From assembly GCA_028818775.1 (NCBI GenBank), contig JAPPNE010000055.1:1-33244 (forward strand): a stretch of 33,244 bases of DNA. The letters run 5' to 3'. Position 1 is the stretch's first letter. Every line of letters begins with the position of its first letter. A model generated the notes under the pieces. That model was not told the DNA's origin and did no database searches. It was given only the letters and a program-made list of their open reading frames with translations. The position numbers and the translations under genes were made by a program. Positions 15,177-23,569 of this stretch are shown here, piece after piece. Origin of the DNA: Deltaproteobacteria bacterium. Lineage in GTDB: Bacteria > Desulfobacterota > Binatia > UBA9968 > JAJDTQ01.

Positions 15177-17323
15177 TGAACAACGCCAACGCCATCATCC
15201 CCAGCACCTGCTGGGAATGCAGCGCCCATTGCGGCTCACTTGTGACCGTCGAGGACGGGCGGGTCACCAAGGTGTCGCCTTACCCGGAACACCCGGCGTC
15301 CCTGGGGGCCTTCTGCGTGAAGGGAATCCGGGGTCTGCCGGAGCTGACCTACCATCCGGACCGGGTGCTCTACCCCATGAAGCGCACCGGTCCGCGGGGC
15401 GGGGGGCGGTGGCAGCGGGTGTCGTGGGACGAGGCGCTGGACGAGATGGCGGAGTCGATGCTGGCGGTGCGGGAGCGGTACGGTCCGGCGGCGCTGTGCG
15501 GCGCGGTGAGCAACGCGCACTTCAGCCGCGGGGTGATGCTGGCGCTGCTGTTGCGGGCGTTCGGGTCGCCCAACTGGATGATGAACCAGGACCTGTGCGG
15601 CGGGTGCCGGGCGCTGAGCGACCGCATCACGGGGCTGGCCATCAGCAAGGGCGAGGACATCGACAACACGCGCTGCGCGCTGATTGTGGGGCGCAATCCG
15701 TACGCGGCGGACCCGCCGCAGTGGCAGGCGCTCAAGCGCGCCAAGGCGAAGGGCGCACGCGTCGTGGTCATCGATCCCGGCGAGACGCCGGCGGCCACCA
15801 TGGCGGACCTGTGGCTGCGGCCCCGGCCAGGCACGGACGCCGCCATCGGGCTGGCGATGATCCACTGGCTGGTGGAGCACGGGCGCTACGACCGCGACTT
15901 CGTGGAGCGCTGGTGCCACGGGTTCGACGCTCTGGCGGAGCGGGCGGCCCGGTACCCCGCCGAGCGCGCGGCCGAGTTGACCGGAGTGCCGCGGGCGGAA
16001 ATCGAACGCGCCGCGGAGCTCTACGCCGACGGGCCGTCCTGCTTCGTGAGCGGCCACGGTATCGATGCCTTCAGTGCCGGCGTCCAGACCTTCCGCGCTT
16101 TCCATTGCCTGGTGGCCATCAGCGGCAACCTGGACCGCAAGGGCGGCAACCGCCGCGTGAAGAAACCGGCCGGGTTCACCAACTACATCGAGGTGTTGCA
16201 CAAGCCCGAGTTCCGGCTGCCCCTGGAAATGGAGAACCGGACCATCGGTGCGGACCGGTTTCCGCTATGGGCCGGCCCCGAGGGCTGGCAGACGGCCTGC
16301 CACAACCCGTCGGTGATCGAAGCGGTGCTGAGCGGCAAGCCGTACCCGGTGCGCGCCATGTATGTCAGCGGCGTCAACATCGTGGTCACCTATCCCGACA
16401 CCCCGAAGACCCTGGCGGCGCTCAAGTCCCTGGACTTCCTCGCGGTGGCCACCCACATGATGAACCCCACGGCCGAGTACGCGGACATCGTGCTGCCCAA
16501 GACCACGGGGCTCGAGGACGAGGAGGTGTCGCTGGAAGGGTCCGGTCCGTGCCTGAGCCTCATCCAGCCCGCGGTGGAGCCGCTGGGGGAGGCGCGTGGC
16601 GACTTCCGCATCGCCCATGACCTGGCCCGGCGCATCGAAGCCCGAGGTGTCACCGAAGCGCGGCGTTTCATTCCCTGGGAGACCAAGCGCGAGTTCAACG
16701 AGTTCCTGCTGGGGGACTGCGGCGTCACCGTGGAGCAGATGCGCGAGAAGGGGTACGCCAATTTTCCGTTCACCTACGGTGACTTCGAGAAGGCCGGGTT
16801 CAAGACCAAGACCGGCAAGGTGGAGCTCTACTCCGAACGCCTTGCGGAGCTGGGTCTCGACCCGCTGCCCGACTACACGCCCACGCGGTCGGAGCGTGAA
16901 ACCCCCGCGGTGCGCGACGCATACCCGTTGACTCTGTTGACCGGAGTGCGCGAGCGCACCTACCACCACTCGCGCTTCCGCGACCAGGGCTGGGCGCGCA
17001 AGGTGTCGCCGGACCCGTGGCTCCAACTGCATCCCGAGACGGCTACGCGGTACCGGCTGGCCGAGGACGACTGGGTCTGGGTGGAGACCGCCGGCGGTCC
17101 GGGCCGCTGCCGCCTGAAGGTCCGTGTCACCGAGGCCACCCTGCCCGGGGTGGCGCGCACCGGCATGGGCTGGTGGTACCCGGAGGCGGAGGCCCCGCAC
17201 CGGGGCGCGCTGGAAGTGAACATCAACGCCGCCATGCGCTATGATGGGCCGTGGGATCCGGTGACTGGGTCCGCGGACACGCGCGGGCTGCCGTGCCGTA
17301 TTGCCAAGGTCGAGAGTTTGTGA
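15176..17323 (+). CDS. Molybdopterin oxidoreductase (DMSO-reductase family, 4Fe-4S)
   Basis: A 715-aa catalytic subunit. Near the N-terminus Cys12, Cys15, Cys19 and Cys47 form the C-x2-C-x3-C-x27-C site for a 4Fe-4S cluster. QDLCGGCRALSD (Cys141 or Cys144) is the likely molybdenum-ligand region. LIVGRNPYAADPP, VVVIDPGETPAA and the C-terminal molydopterin-dinucleotide domain (from about PLTLLTGVRERTYHHS) follow in the usual order. No Tat signal and no ferredoxin-like or membrane subunit are nearby, so a cytoplasmic enzyme of unknown substrate is likely. ATG 15176 shares its A with the preceding TGA, so translation may be coupled to the AAA/nuclease gene. The open frame upstream of 15176 is a shadow of that gene. 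Confidence 0.9.
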   Translation: MNNANAIIPSTCWECSAHCGSLVTVEDGRVTKVSPYPEHPASLGAFCVKGIRGLPELTYHPDRVLYPMKRTGPRGGGRWQRVSWDEALDEMAESMLAVRERYGPAALCGAVSNAHFSRGVMLALLLRAFGSPNWMMNQDLCGGCRALSDRITGLAISKGEDIDNTRCALIVGRNPYAADPPQWQALKRAKAKGARVVVIDPGETPAATMADLWLRPRPGTDAAIGLAMIHWLVEHGRYDRDFVERWCHGFDALAERAARYPAERAAELTGVPRAEIERAAELYADGPSCFVSGHGIDAFSAGVQTFRAFHCLVAISGNLDRKGGNRRVKKPAGFTNYIEVLHKPEFRLPLEMENRTIGADRFPLWAGPEGWQTACHNPSVIEAVLSGKPYPVRAMYVSGVNIVVTYPDTPKTLAALKSLDFLAVATHMMNPTAEYADIVLPKTTGLEDEEVSLEGSGPCLSLIQPAVEPLGEARGDFRIAHDLARRIEARGVTEARRFIPWETKREFNEFLLGDCGVTVEQMREKGYANFPFTYGDFEKAGFKTKTGKVELYSERLAELGLDPLPDYTPTRSERETPAVRDAYPLTLLTGVRERTYHHSRFRDQGWARKVSPDPWLQLHPETATRYRLAEDDWVWVETAGGPGRCRLKVRVTEATLPGVARTGMGWWYPEAEAPHRGALEVNINAAMRYDGPWDPVTGSADTRGLPCRIAKVESL

Positions 17324-17360
17324 GAACACCAGTTGAAGGAAACACTGGTAGATCGGAACA

Positions 17361-17378
17361 GCGCCCTTCGACTTCGCT
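17361..17378 (+). repeat. Half copy of the CCTTCGACTTCGC repeat
   Basis: Eighteen bases are identical to 32253-32270, the outer end of the inverted repeat near AddB. The identity stops abruptly and no second arm follows, so this is a truncated copy in the gap between the molybdopterin and dioxygenase genes. Confidence 0.6.
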
Positions 17379-17465
17379 ATGCAAAGTCTGTCCCGATTTC
17401 GTGGCCGGGGCCCAGGGCGAAGGGTGTGTGATCGCACGCGGGGTTAGAACTTCGGAGGAAGACCC

Positions 17466-18536
17466 ATGCTGAACATAGTCAGAGAACCGGCCGTGCTGAA
17501 TCAGCCCGTGGTGGACCCTGCGGCCTGGACCGCGGAGGACCTGGACGCCGACCAGAGCTGGATCCACCCGCTGACCGAGAGCGAGATCGCGGATCTGGAC
17601 GCGGCCGTCGCTCGGGTGGAGGAGCGCGGGCTGGACGTCCTGGACATCACCCGGGACGACTTCGTGCTTTCGACCCTGGGGGACCGGCTCGATGAGATCG
17701 CCGACGACGTGGTCAACGGCCGCGGCATCGGGCTCATACGGGGCGTGCCGGTGGAGCGCTACAGCCGCATGCAGGCCGCCATCGCCTTCTGGGGCATCGG
17801 CCTCTTCCTCGGCTATCCCGTGTCCCAGAACTCCAAGGGGCACCTGCTGGGCCACGTGGCCGACCTCGGCGGCACCCTCAAGAACCCGAAGCACCGCGGC
17901 TACCAGACCCACGACATGCTGCCCTTTCACTCCGACGCCTGCGACGTGGTCGTGCTGATGTGCCTGCACCCGGCCAAGTCCGGCGGCAGCAGCCGCTTCA
18001 CGAGCACCCTCAACGTCTACAACGAGATGCTGAAACGCCGGCCCGAGTTGGTGGCGGAGCTGGCCGCCCCCATCTACCGCGACCGGCGCGAAGAGGTTCC
18101 CGAGGGCAAGGACCCGTGGTGGCAGCTCCCGATCTTCAACTTCTACGAAGACTACCTGACGGTGAGCGCGGGCGGCACCTACATACGCTCCGCCCAGCGG
18201 TTCGAGCAGTTGCCGCGCCACACCAAGGAACTCAAGGAGGCCCTGGACCTCTTCGCCAAGCTGAACAACGAGCTGTCGTACGACATGGAGTTCCTGCAAG
18301 GGGACGTGCAGATCCTGCACAACCACGTCACCTGCCATTCGCGCACGGAGTTCGAGGACTATCCCGAGCTGGAACGCCGGCGCAACCTGCTGCGCCTCTG
18401 GCTCGGCACCCCCGGCGGACGGCCGCTGCCGCCGGCGTACGACGACCGCTTCGCCCACCTCAAGCCCGGCGAACGCCCTGCGGGCGGCGTCGTGGTGCCG
18501 GGTACGGTGTACAGCGCGCCGTTGTATCCGGAGTAA
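17466..18536 (+). CDS. TauD/TfdA-family Fe(II)/2-oxoglutarate dioxygenase
   Basis: A 356-aa protein. FHSDACD gives the H-x-D iron ligands (His155, Asp157). The distal ligand is His291 in CHSRTEFED, and the 2-oxoglutarate-binding Arg is in ERRRNLLRLWL (about 306-310). A GIGLIRGVPVERYS segment near residue 87 is the typical N-terminal strand of TauD-type enzymes. The reaction is oxygen-dependent hydroxylation, often used to release sulfonate, herbicide or other side groups; the substrate is not visible from sequence. GGAGGAAG just before ATG 17466 is a strong ribosome site. It is on the same strand as the molybdopterin gene but 142 bases away, so a separate promoter is possible. Confidence 0.9.
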   Translation: MLNIVREPAVLNQPVVDPAAWTAEDLDADQSWIHPLTESEIADLDAAVARVEERGLDVLDITRDDFVLSTLGDRLDEIADDVVNGRGIGLIRGVPVERYSRMQAAIAFWGIGLFLGYPVSQNSKGHLLGHVADLGGTLKNPKHRGYQTHDMLPFHSDACDVVVLMCLHPAKSGGSSRFTSTLNVYNEMLKRRPELVAELAAPIYRDRREEVPEGKDPWWQLPIFNFYEDYLTVSAGGTYIRSAQRFEQLPRHTKELKEALDLFAKLNNELSYDMEFLQGDVQILHNHVTCHSRTEFEDYPELERRRNLLRLWLGTPGGRPLPPAYDDRFAHLKPGERPAGGVVVPGTVYSAPLYPE

Positions 18537-18566
18537 GTCAGGGGCGACTCGGACCCCATGGGACGT

Positions 18567-18595
18567 TTGCGCCAAGTCGCGTCCAGCGCTATACT
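18567..18595 (+). promoter_or_regulatory. Sigma-70-like promoter after the dioxygenase gene
   Basis: TTGCGC (18567-18572), a 17-base spacer, and TATACT (18590-18595). The -10 ends seven bases before an ATG at 18603, so it would drive a near-leaderless transcript of a 14-codon frame, and could also transcribe the NYN gene beyond. Confidence 0.4.
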
Positions 18596-18602
18596 CCGCC
18601 TC

Positions 18603-18647
18603 ATGAAAACACCGCCGCGCCGCACGCTACAATCCAAGAGAGCTTAG
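18603..18647 (+). other. 14-codon open frame at a junction, perhaps a truncated gene start
   Basis: The frame reads MKTPPRRTLQSKRA then TAG. It sits right after a good promoter and just before base composition drops into the NYN/DUF262 insert. It may be the left-over 5' end of a gene interrupted by that insert, a leader peptide, or chance. It has no ribosome site. Confidence 0.2.
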
Positions 18648-18712
18648 GCTCCGCGTGCGGTAGCGGCATCTCAACTCCCAATCAGGTTTTCACCAGTCAG
18701 AGTTTCTCGATC

Positions 18713-19348
18713 ATGCAGTCGCGCAGTTATGCGGTTCTCATAGATGCCGGTTTTCTGAAACGAAAATTGGGATCGCGTGAGAAACCGCTGAATGCTGACG
18801 ACGTCCGCGACTTCGTTGATCGGCTAACCGCAGTTCCGGATCTCGCCGATCACCGCTTGCACCGCGTCTATTTTTACGACGCCCCGCCGTTGAAGTCCCA
18901 ACAAGAAAAACCGCTAGCAGGTGGGAGCGTGGAGTTCGGCAACACGGCACTTGCACGGAACAACCAACGCCTACATCAAGAATTACGCGGTGTCCCCTTC
19001 GTAGCCTTGCGAATGGGGGACTTGCGATTTCGAGGCTGGACTTTAGACACTCGGCAACTGCCGCCTGACAAACCTCATTTTCAGATTTCCGCAGACGACC
19101 TTCGTCCCAACGTGAATCAGAAGGGCGTCGATATGAGGATCGGACTAGACATCGCTTCGCTGACCTTGAAGAAGCACGTCGACATTATTGTTTTGGTTAC
19201 CGGTGACAGTGATTTCGTGCCGGCAATGAAGTTTGCTCGTCGCGAGGGCGCCCAACTCTTTCTCGTCCCTTTGGGAAGCAAGGTTACCGATGATGTGCGT
19301 GAGCACTGCGACGTGATGCTAGACATGCCCGCGGTTTCCGAGGGTTGA
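18713..19348 (+). CDS. NYN-domain (PIN-like) ribonuclease, LabA/DUF88 type
   Basis: A 211-aa protein. The NYN acidic set is visible: VLIDAGF (Asp11), YFYDAPP (Asp56), KGVDMRIGLDIASL (Asp140, Asp146) and LVTGDSDFVPAM (Asp165, Asp167). These Asp residues coordinate metal for RNA cleavage in the PIN/NYN superfamily. The open frame extends left through the dioxygenase, but that part is a shadow; ATG 18713 begins the conserved strand. No strong ribosome site is seen. Base use is clearly less GC-rich than in the neighbours, as in the next gene, which faces it across 23 bases. A role in RNA-directed defence or RNA turnover is inferred. Confidence 0.82.
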   Translation: MQSRSYAVLIDAGFLKRKLGSREKPLNADDVRDFVDRLTAVPDLADHRLHRVYFYDAPPLKSQQEKPLAGGSVEFGNTALARNNQRLHQELRGVPFVALRMGDLRFRGWTLDTRQLPPDKPHFQISADDLRPNVNQKGVDMRIGLDIASLTLKKHVDIIVLVTGDSDFVPAMKFARREGAQLFLVPLGSKVTDDVREHCDVMLDMPAVSEG

Positions 19349-19371
19349 TCTCCACAGTCCTCCTTGGTGTC

Positions 19372-21294
19372 TCACGTAGCGCCACCGTCTTCATAGGCGG
19401 CCGAACCTATCTCATCGTAGTCTGGTTCCGGATCGTCGAAGCCTTCAATCTCCCCTGGTTCAACGGGTTGGGTCTCCGCAGAAATCACTTTCTCGCGGAT
19501 CAGCGTATTGCGAAATACTTCGCCGCCACCCGGGCGGGCCTTTCCCATGGCTTCAAATATGAGGTTCAACATAGCCTCGCCACGCTCGGCGAAGCATTCG
19601 GCGAACTGGTCAACCTTGAGTCGGTCATAGTCCAACCAATGACGTTGAAGAACAGACCGCAGGTTGTCTTCGGGGTTGTCCTGCTTCAACCGCTCCAGGT
19701 AACGCGATGGCGCCGCACCACCTATGATGCGGTTAGTAGAGGCATCGATGGGCGTCTTGTTGATGATGGAGTCGTAGAGAGATCGTGGAACGGGCGCTTC
19801 TTGTTTCTGGCACCAAGCCACGGGGAAGATGTGGTGAATGTCTATCGCTTGGTCATGGTAGGTGGAAAGCGTGAGCGGATCGCCCGTCCGCCAGTCGACC
19901 GCACCGCTCTTCATCTGTAGCGCGTAGAGGCCCTTGTAGGCGGCGCTGTTGCGGGTACGTAGCGATATGAGGCGCTCAGGGTTGAAACTTGCCTCGGTGA
20001 TGAGCCGAGGTTCTGCCCCTGTGCGAACGTAACGAGCGACTTGGTCCAAGTCTAGGGCGTATTGAGTTTCGACACCGCCACCGTAGGCTTCGCTAAAGAT
20101 GCCCGACCAGAACCAGCGCTCAAGGCTTTGTCTGGCCACTGATGGATCAAGTTCCTTGCCAAGCTCGACAAAAAGTGCAGCCAGTGGGACGAGTTGGGTG
20201 TTGTACGGGACATCCCCCTGTTTGAAGACGAACTGGCCATGAAGGAACCTGGCCGCTCGCTTGAAACCCTCCTCAACATTGTCCGCCCACTCTTTGTACT
20301 CACCCAGCATAAGCTCGAGTATGTCGCGTTTCTGACAGCCAATGGCCGGGATTTGGTTCACAGGCTCACTGAGCGTTTCCTTCTCTCTGCGCCGCTGCTG
20401 AGTTGCGAGAAGGGTAACGGCTTGGAGAAACTGTTCACCCTGTATTCCGCGCAGCACGGCAAAGTCGTTGTGCATGCGTTCGCGCCGTTCATCCCAATCA
20501 TTTCTCAGGTCAAAGTCATCTGCGGCGAAGGTCGCCGTCACGAGCTCAAAGACAGTGAGGGTGACTCCGCCGGTGTTGACTTTCTCGAACACAGTGCAGA
20601 CGGCTTCCTTTGGTGTTTCCCGATTCAGTCCGATGACAGGGAGTAGATAGCCTCCAAACACTTCGAGGATTTTGTTGTTGAAACGTTCGCTGAACTCGAT
20701 GATGTTTTCGTTAGGATGCGTCCCTGCCTGGTGCCAAAAGCCCTGGTAGGCAAACATCCAGTTCATGGGCTGAAGCAGATGTTCGGTAGGGATCATATGG
20801 TTCTGGTATTCAAGATCGGGTGTTGATAGGTCCAGAACCGTCTCCCGTCCGAAGTCACGCGTGACTCGCTTGTTCTCTGGAACGCTGACAATCGCGTCCT
20901 CTCTGTCCGCAACTGGATCCATAGCTCTAAGCATGTCGATGTAGTACCAGCGCCTGATCCGTCCGCCACGACTGTCGTGGGTGTCAACAGGCCCAGGGTA
21001 TTTTAATGCTTGATAGAGGGATGTAAGGCGTTGTTGGCCGTCTAAAAGGAAGAGTTCTATGGCGCTGTCTCCGCGACTCGCGCCTTCAACAGGCCGTGCT
21101 TTGAATCGGGTCTCTCCCCCGGCGTCGAGCGTCATGATCGCGCCGACTGGAAAACCGCGTGATATGCTGGCGAGCAAGGCGCGGATGCGGTAGTCATCCC
21201 ACACCCACCTCCGTTGGAATTCTGGAAGCTGGATCTTTCCGGCCTCCACATCCTCCAACAGGTTCTTCAAGGATACCGGGTTTGTTGTAAACAC
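19372..21294 (-). CDS. DUF262 plus HNH protein (GmrSD-like, type IV restriction-like)
   Basis: A 640-aa single-chain protein. The DUF262 N-terminal domain shows IQLPEFQRRWVWDDYRIRAL (residues 21-40), ISRGFPVGAIM, and the signature LLDGQQRLTSLY with DGQQR at 85-89. DUF262 is a ParB/sulfiredoxin-fold NTPase. The C-terminal part has DIHHIFPVAW (near 486) followed by IINKTPI and NRIIGG, matching the DUF1524-type HNH nuclease. In GmrSD, BrxU and relatives this pairing cleaves modified phage DNA. The start is GTG 21292-21294, with ACGGAG upstream. Lower GC than the flanks suggests transfer together with the NYN gene. Cleavage of modified DNA is inferred from the family. Confidence 0.85.
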   Translation of the reverse strand: MFTTNPVSLKNLLEDVEAGKIQLPEFQRRWVWDDYRIRALLASISRGFPVGAIMTLDAGGETRFKARPVEGASRGDSAIELFLLDGQQRLTSLYQALKYPGPVDTHDSRGGRIRRWYYIDMLRAMDPVADREDAIVSVPENKRVTRDFGRETVLDLSTPDLEYQNHMIPTEHLLQPMNWMFAYQGFWHQAGTHPNENIIEFSERFNNKILEVFGGYLLPVIGLNRETPKEAVCTVFEKVNTGGVTLTVFELVTATFAADDFDLRNDWDERRERMHNDFAVLRGIQGEQFLQAVTLLATQQRRREKETLSEPVNQIPAIGCQKRDILELMLGEYKEWADNVEEGFKRAARFLHGQFVFKQGDVPYNTQLVPLAALFVELGKELDPSVARQSLERWFWSGIFSEAYGGGVETQYALDLDQVARYVRTGAEPRLITEASFNPERLISLRTRNSAAYKGLYALQMKSGAVDWRTGDPLTLSTYHDQAIDIHHIFPVAWCQKQEAPVPRSLYDSIINKTPIDASTNRIIGGAAPSRYLERLKQDNPEDNLRSVLQRHWLDYDRLKVDQFAECFAERGEAMLNLIFEAMGKARPGGGEVFRNTLIREKVISAETQPVEPGEIEGFDDPEPDYDEIGSAAYEDGGAT

Positions 21295-21364
21295 TCGTTG
21301 TATCTCCGTGTATGTTTACCCAAGCCTTGTGAGAAGTTTGATGACCCTACGACCGACGCCGGCC

Positions 21365-22666
21365 TCAGTACGGCCGGCAGAGCCGGTCCCGCGCTCCCCA
21401 TATGTCGATGCCGCCGGCGATCACGTCGCGGGCTTCGAGCACCATCGGCTCGCGGGCGTCCACGTAGGGGGCGCCGGGGTAGTTGATGAGTTGGAGCGTT
21501 TCGTAGGCGCCGACGACACGATCGGCGGCGGGCAGTTCCACCTCGACGTCGCGGTTGCCGGTGCTGATGGCGGCGTTGGCGGCCTTCTCGTAATACAGCA
21601 GCGGCGCTTCGGTGCCGTCCTTGCCGCCGTACTCGTAGGTGACGAGGACGGTCTTGATGCCTTGCTCCTCGCAGCCTTTCACCGTCAGCATGACCTCGAT
21701 GAAGGCGTTGCCCGAGCCGGTGCGCGTGATCAGCGCGGCGTCGGCGCCGAGGGAGGCGGCCGTCCCGACGGCGTTCCGGGCGGCGATTTCCTTCTCGCGG
21801 GAGGTCTCGAAGCCGATGCGCTCCAGGATGACCCCGGCGCAGCGGAAACGTTCGTCCCTGAGCAGCGCCAGCACCAGGGGCTGGTTCTGCCAGTTCCAGG
21901 TGATGGGATGATAGCTCACCGTGCGGATGGTGCCGGGGGCGATGGCGCCGTCGATGAGCTCGTTGGGATGGATGACCGTGGACAGGGTCTCCTGCACATG
22001 GAGTCCGTAGTACGACACGTTGGACGGCTTGTGCTCCGCCTCGGTGAAGCAGCCGATGATGACCACGGCGCACGGGAGGTCGCGGTCGCGGCTGTCCGGG
22101 TCGAAGACCTCCACGTCGTCGGGCGCGAGGCCGGTGGTGGTCTCGGCCACCTTCAACGCCACGCCGAACTGGGCGCGCTGGATGGCCTGATGGGCCTCGT
22201 AGGCGGGCAGGCCTTCTTCCAGGTCCAGCGTCATCACGAGGTTCACCAGGGAGGCGAACGGGGTCATGTCGGCGCCCGGTCCCCACATGTCGAGAATGGC
22301 GCTCCGCTGTGAGGTGGTGCCGGTGCGTACGGTGCCCTCGTAGGCCACGGCCGTGGCCAGCGCCATCCCCGAGAGCCGGTGCGTGCGCCCGGCGCCCACC
22401 GGAGCCACCGGCCCGAGGATTCCCGGGAACACCTGTCCCGAGCCCGCGGTCTTGATGCGCGGCTCCACCACGTCGCGGATGCCCGTGACCCGCGCCTTCT
22501 CGCCCGGGCGCACCACGTCGAAGCGCGCGAAACGCACCCGCGGGTCCTGCTCCGCCAAGGCCGCCAGCCCCTCCGCGTCCACCTCCAGCACGCCGGAGTC
22601 GTAACGCATTTCACGGCCGAGGCGAATCTCGCGCACGCGGTACTCGGCTAGTTCAAGGCCGCTCAT
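21365..22666 (-). CDS. Glycine/sarcosine/betaine reductase component B-like protein, no Asn-Cys site
   Basis: A 433-aa protein aligned by memory with GrdE/GrdG/GrdI-type precursors. ELAEYRVREIRLG, ARPGE-like VVRPGEKARV, RDVVEPRIK, FPGILGPVAPVGAGRTHRLSG and ILDMWGPGADMTPF are all recognisable. In reductase precursors the segment after DGAIVSGNC is cut at Asn-Cys to make the pyruvoyl group. Here it reads DGAIAPGTIRTVSYHP (239-254), with Thr-Ile where Asn-Cys should be. So self-cleavage and pyruvoyl chemistry look impossible, and no grdA, grdB or grdC-D genes are nearby. It is probably a paralogue with another job. ATG 22666 follows GGGAAAGG. It lies 33 bases after the SDR gene. Ends inside a small palindrome (21358-21378). 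Confidence 0.8.
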   Translation of the reverse strand: MSGLELAEYRVREIRLGREMRYDSGVLEVDAEGLAALAEQDPRVRFARFDVVRPGEKARVTGIRDVVEPRIKTAGSGQVFPGILGPVAPVGAGRTHRLSGMALATAVAYEGTVRTGTTSQRSAILDMWGPGADMTPFASLVNLVMTLDLEEGLPAYEAHQAIQRAQFGVALKVAETTTGLAPDDVEVFDPDSRDRDLPCAVVIIGCFTEAEHKPSNVSYYGLHVQETLSTVIHPNELIDGAIAPGTIRTVSYHPITWNWQNQPLVLALLRDERFRCAGVILERIGFETSREKEIAARNAVGTAASLGADAALITRTGSGNAFIEVMLTVKGCEEQGIKTVLVTYEYGGKDGTEAPLLYYEKAANAAISTGNRDVEVELPAADRVVGAYETLQLINYPGAPYVDAREPMVLEARDVIAGGIDIWGARDRLCRPY

Positions 22667-22699
22667 GACGCCCCTTTCCCCATCCGCGCAGCCGCCGCG

Positions 22700-23458
22700 T
22701 CAGTGCATGTGCTGGCCGCCGTCGACGCTGATGGACTGGCCGGTGACGAAGTCGCTGTCGTCGGACGACAGGAAGATGACCGTGCCCACCAGGTCGTCCG
22801 GGTACTGGTCGCGCTGGAACGCGCGGCTCTTGCGCCGGTTCTCCAGTTGCTGGGGGGTGGTGACGCCCTGCTGGTTGTCGCCCGAGATGGTGAGGCCGGG
22901 CATGATGGCGTTGACGTTGATGCCGTCGGGGCCGATCTCCCGCGCCAGCGCCCGGGTAAAGCCGAGCACGCCGGCCTTGGACGAAACGTAGTGCAGGAAC
23001 ATCGGCGTGCCGCCCAAGATGGTACCCGAGGAGATGTTGATGATCTTGCCCTTGCCCTGCTCCTTCATGGCCGGGTAGACCGCCTTCACGCACAGGAACA
23101 GGCCCTTGACGTTCACCGCCATGACCCGGTCCCATTCGTCCTCGGGGATCTCCATGAACGACTTCTTGGTGAGGGCGGTGTAGAGCCCGGCATTGTTCAC
23201 CAGGACGTCGATGCGGCCGTACTCCTTCAGCACCGCTTCCGCCATCTCGCGGGTCTTCTCCGGCGAGGAGACGTCCACGGCCACGGGGATGGCCTCGCCG
23301 CCGTCCTTCTTGATCTCCGCCGCCACCTGCGTAGCCGCCTCCACCTGGATGTCGGCCACGGCCACCTTGGCGCCTTCCGCCGCCAGCCTCTTGGAGTAGG
23401 CCCGGCCGATGCCGATGCCGCCGCCCGTCACGATCGCCACCTTACCGTCCAAACGCAT
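22700..23458 (-). CDS. Short-chain dehydrogenase/reductase (SDR)
   Basis: A 252-aa classical SDR. TGGGIGIG (11-18) is the cofactor-binding glycine motif, Asp36 favours NAD, NNAG is at 88-91, and the catalytic tetrad is Asn116, Ser144, Tyr157 and Lys161 (YVSSK). The C-terminal FVTGQSISVDGGQHM is the standard SDR ending. It oxidises or reduces a carbonyl/alcohol pair; the substrate is unknown. The open frame reaches 23539, but ATG 23458 is preceded by an almost ideal AAGGAGG and begins the domain, so I chose it. It is followed after 33 bases by the GrdE-like gene on the same strand, a likely operon. Confidence 0.93.
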   Translation of the reverse strand: MRLDGKVAIVTGGGIGIGRAYSKRLAAEGAKVAVADIQVEAATQVAAEIKKDGGEAIPVAVDVSSPEKTREMAEAVLKEYGRIDVLVNNAGLYTALTKKSFMEIPEDEWDRVMAVNVKGLFLCVKAVYPAMKEQGKGKIINISSGTILGGTPMFLHYVSSKAGVLGFTRALAREIGPDGINVNAIMPGLTISGDNQQGVTTPQQLENRRKSRAFQRDQYPDDLVGTVIFLSSDDSDFVTGQSISVDGGQHMH

Positions 23459-23569
23459 GATGAAATCCTCCTTGCTTGTGCCTGCGTTACCTGGCCCCAC
23501 CCGACTTGGTTCAACGGCCAAGTTGTGTCTAAGCACCATCTGAGAGAGGCGACAACCCCCTGAATCGTC

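Noticed and set aside
17300..17312. 13-base match ATTGCCAAGGTCG with the region near 32404
   Set aside because: A few 13-base matches are expected by chance in a 33-kb window, and the flanks differ.
21358..21378. GCCGGCC-7-GGCCGGC palindrome across the GrdE-like stop codon
   Set aside because: Seven-base GC arms are common in this composition, with no T-run; kept only as a remark.
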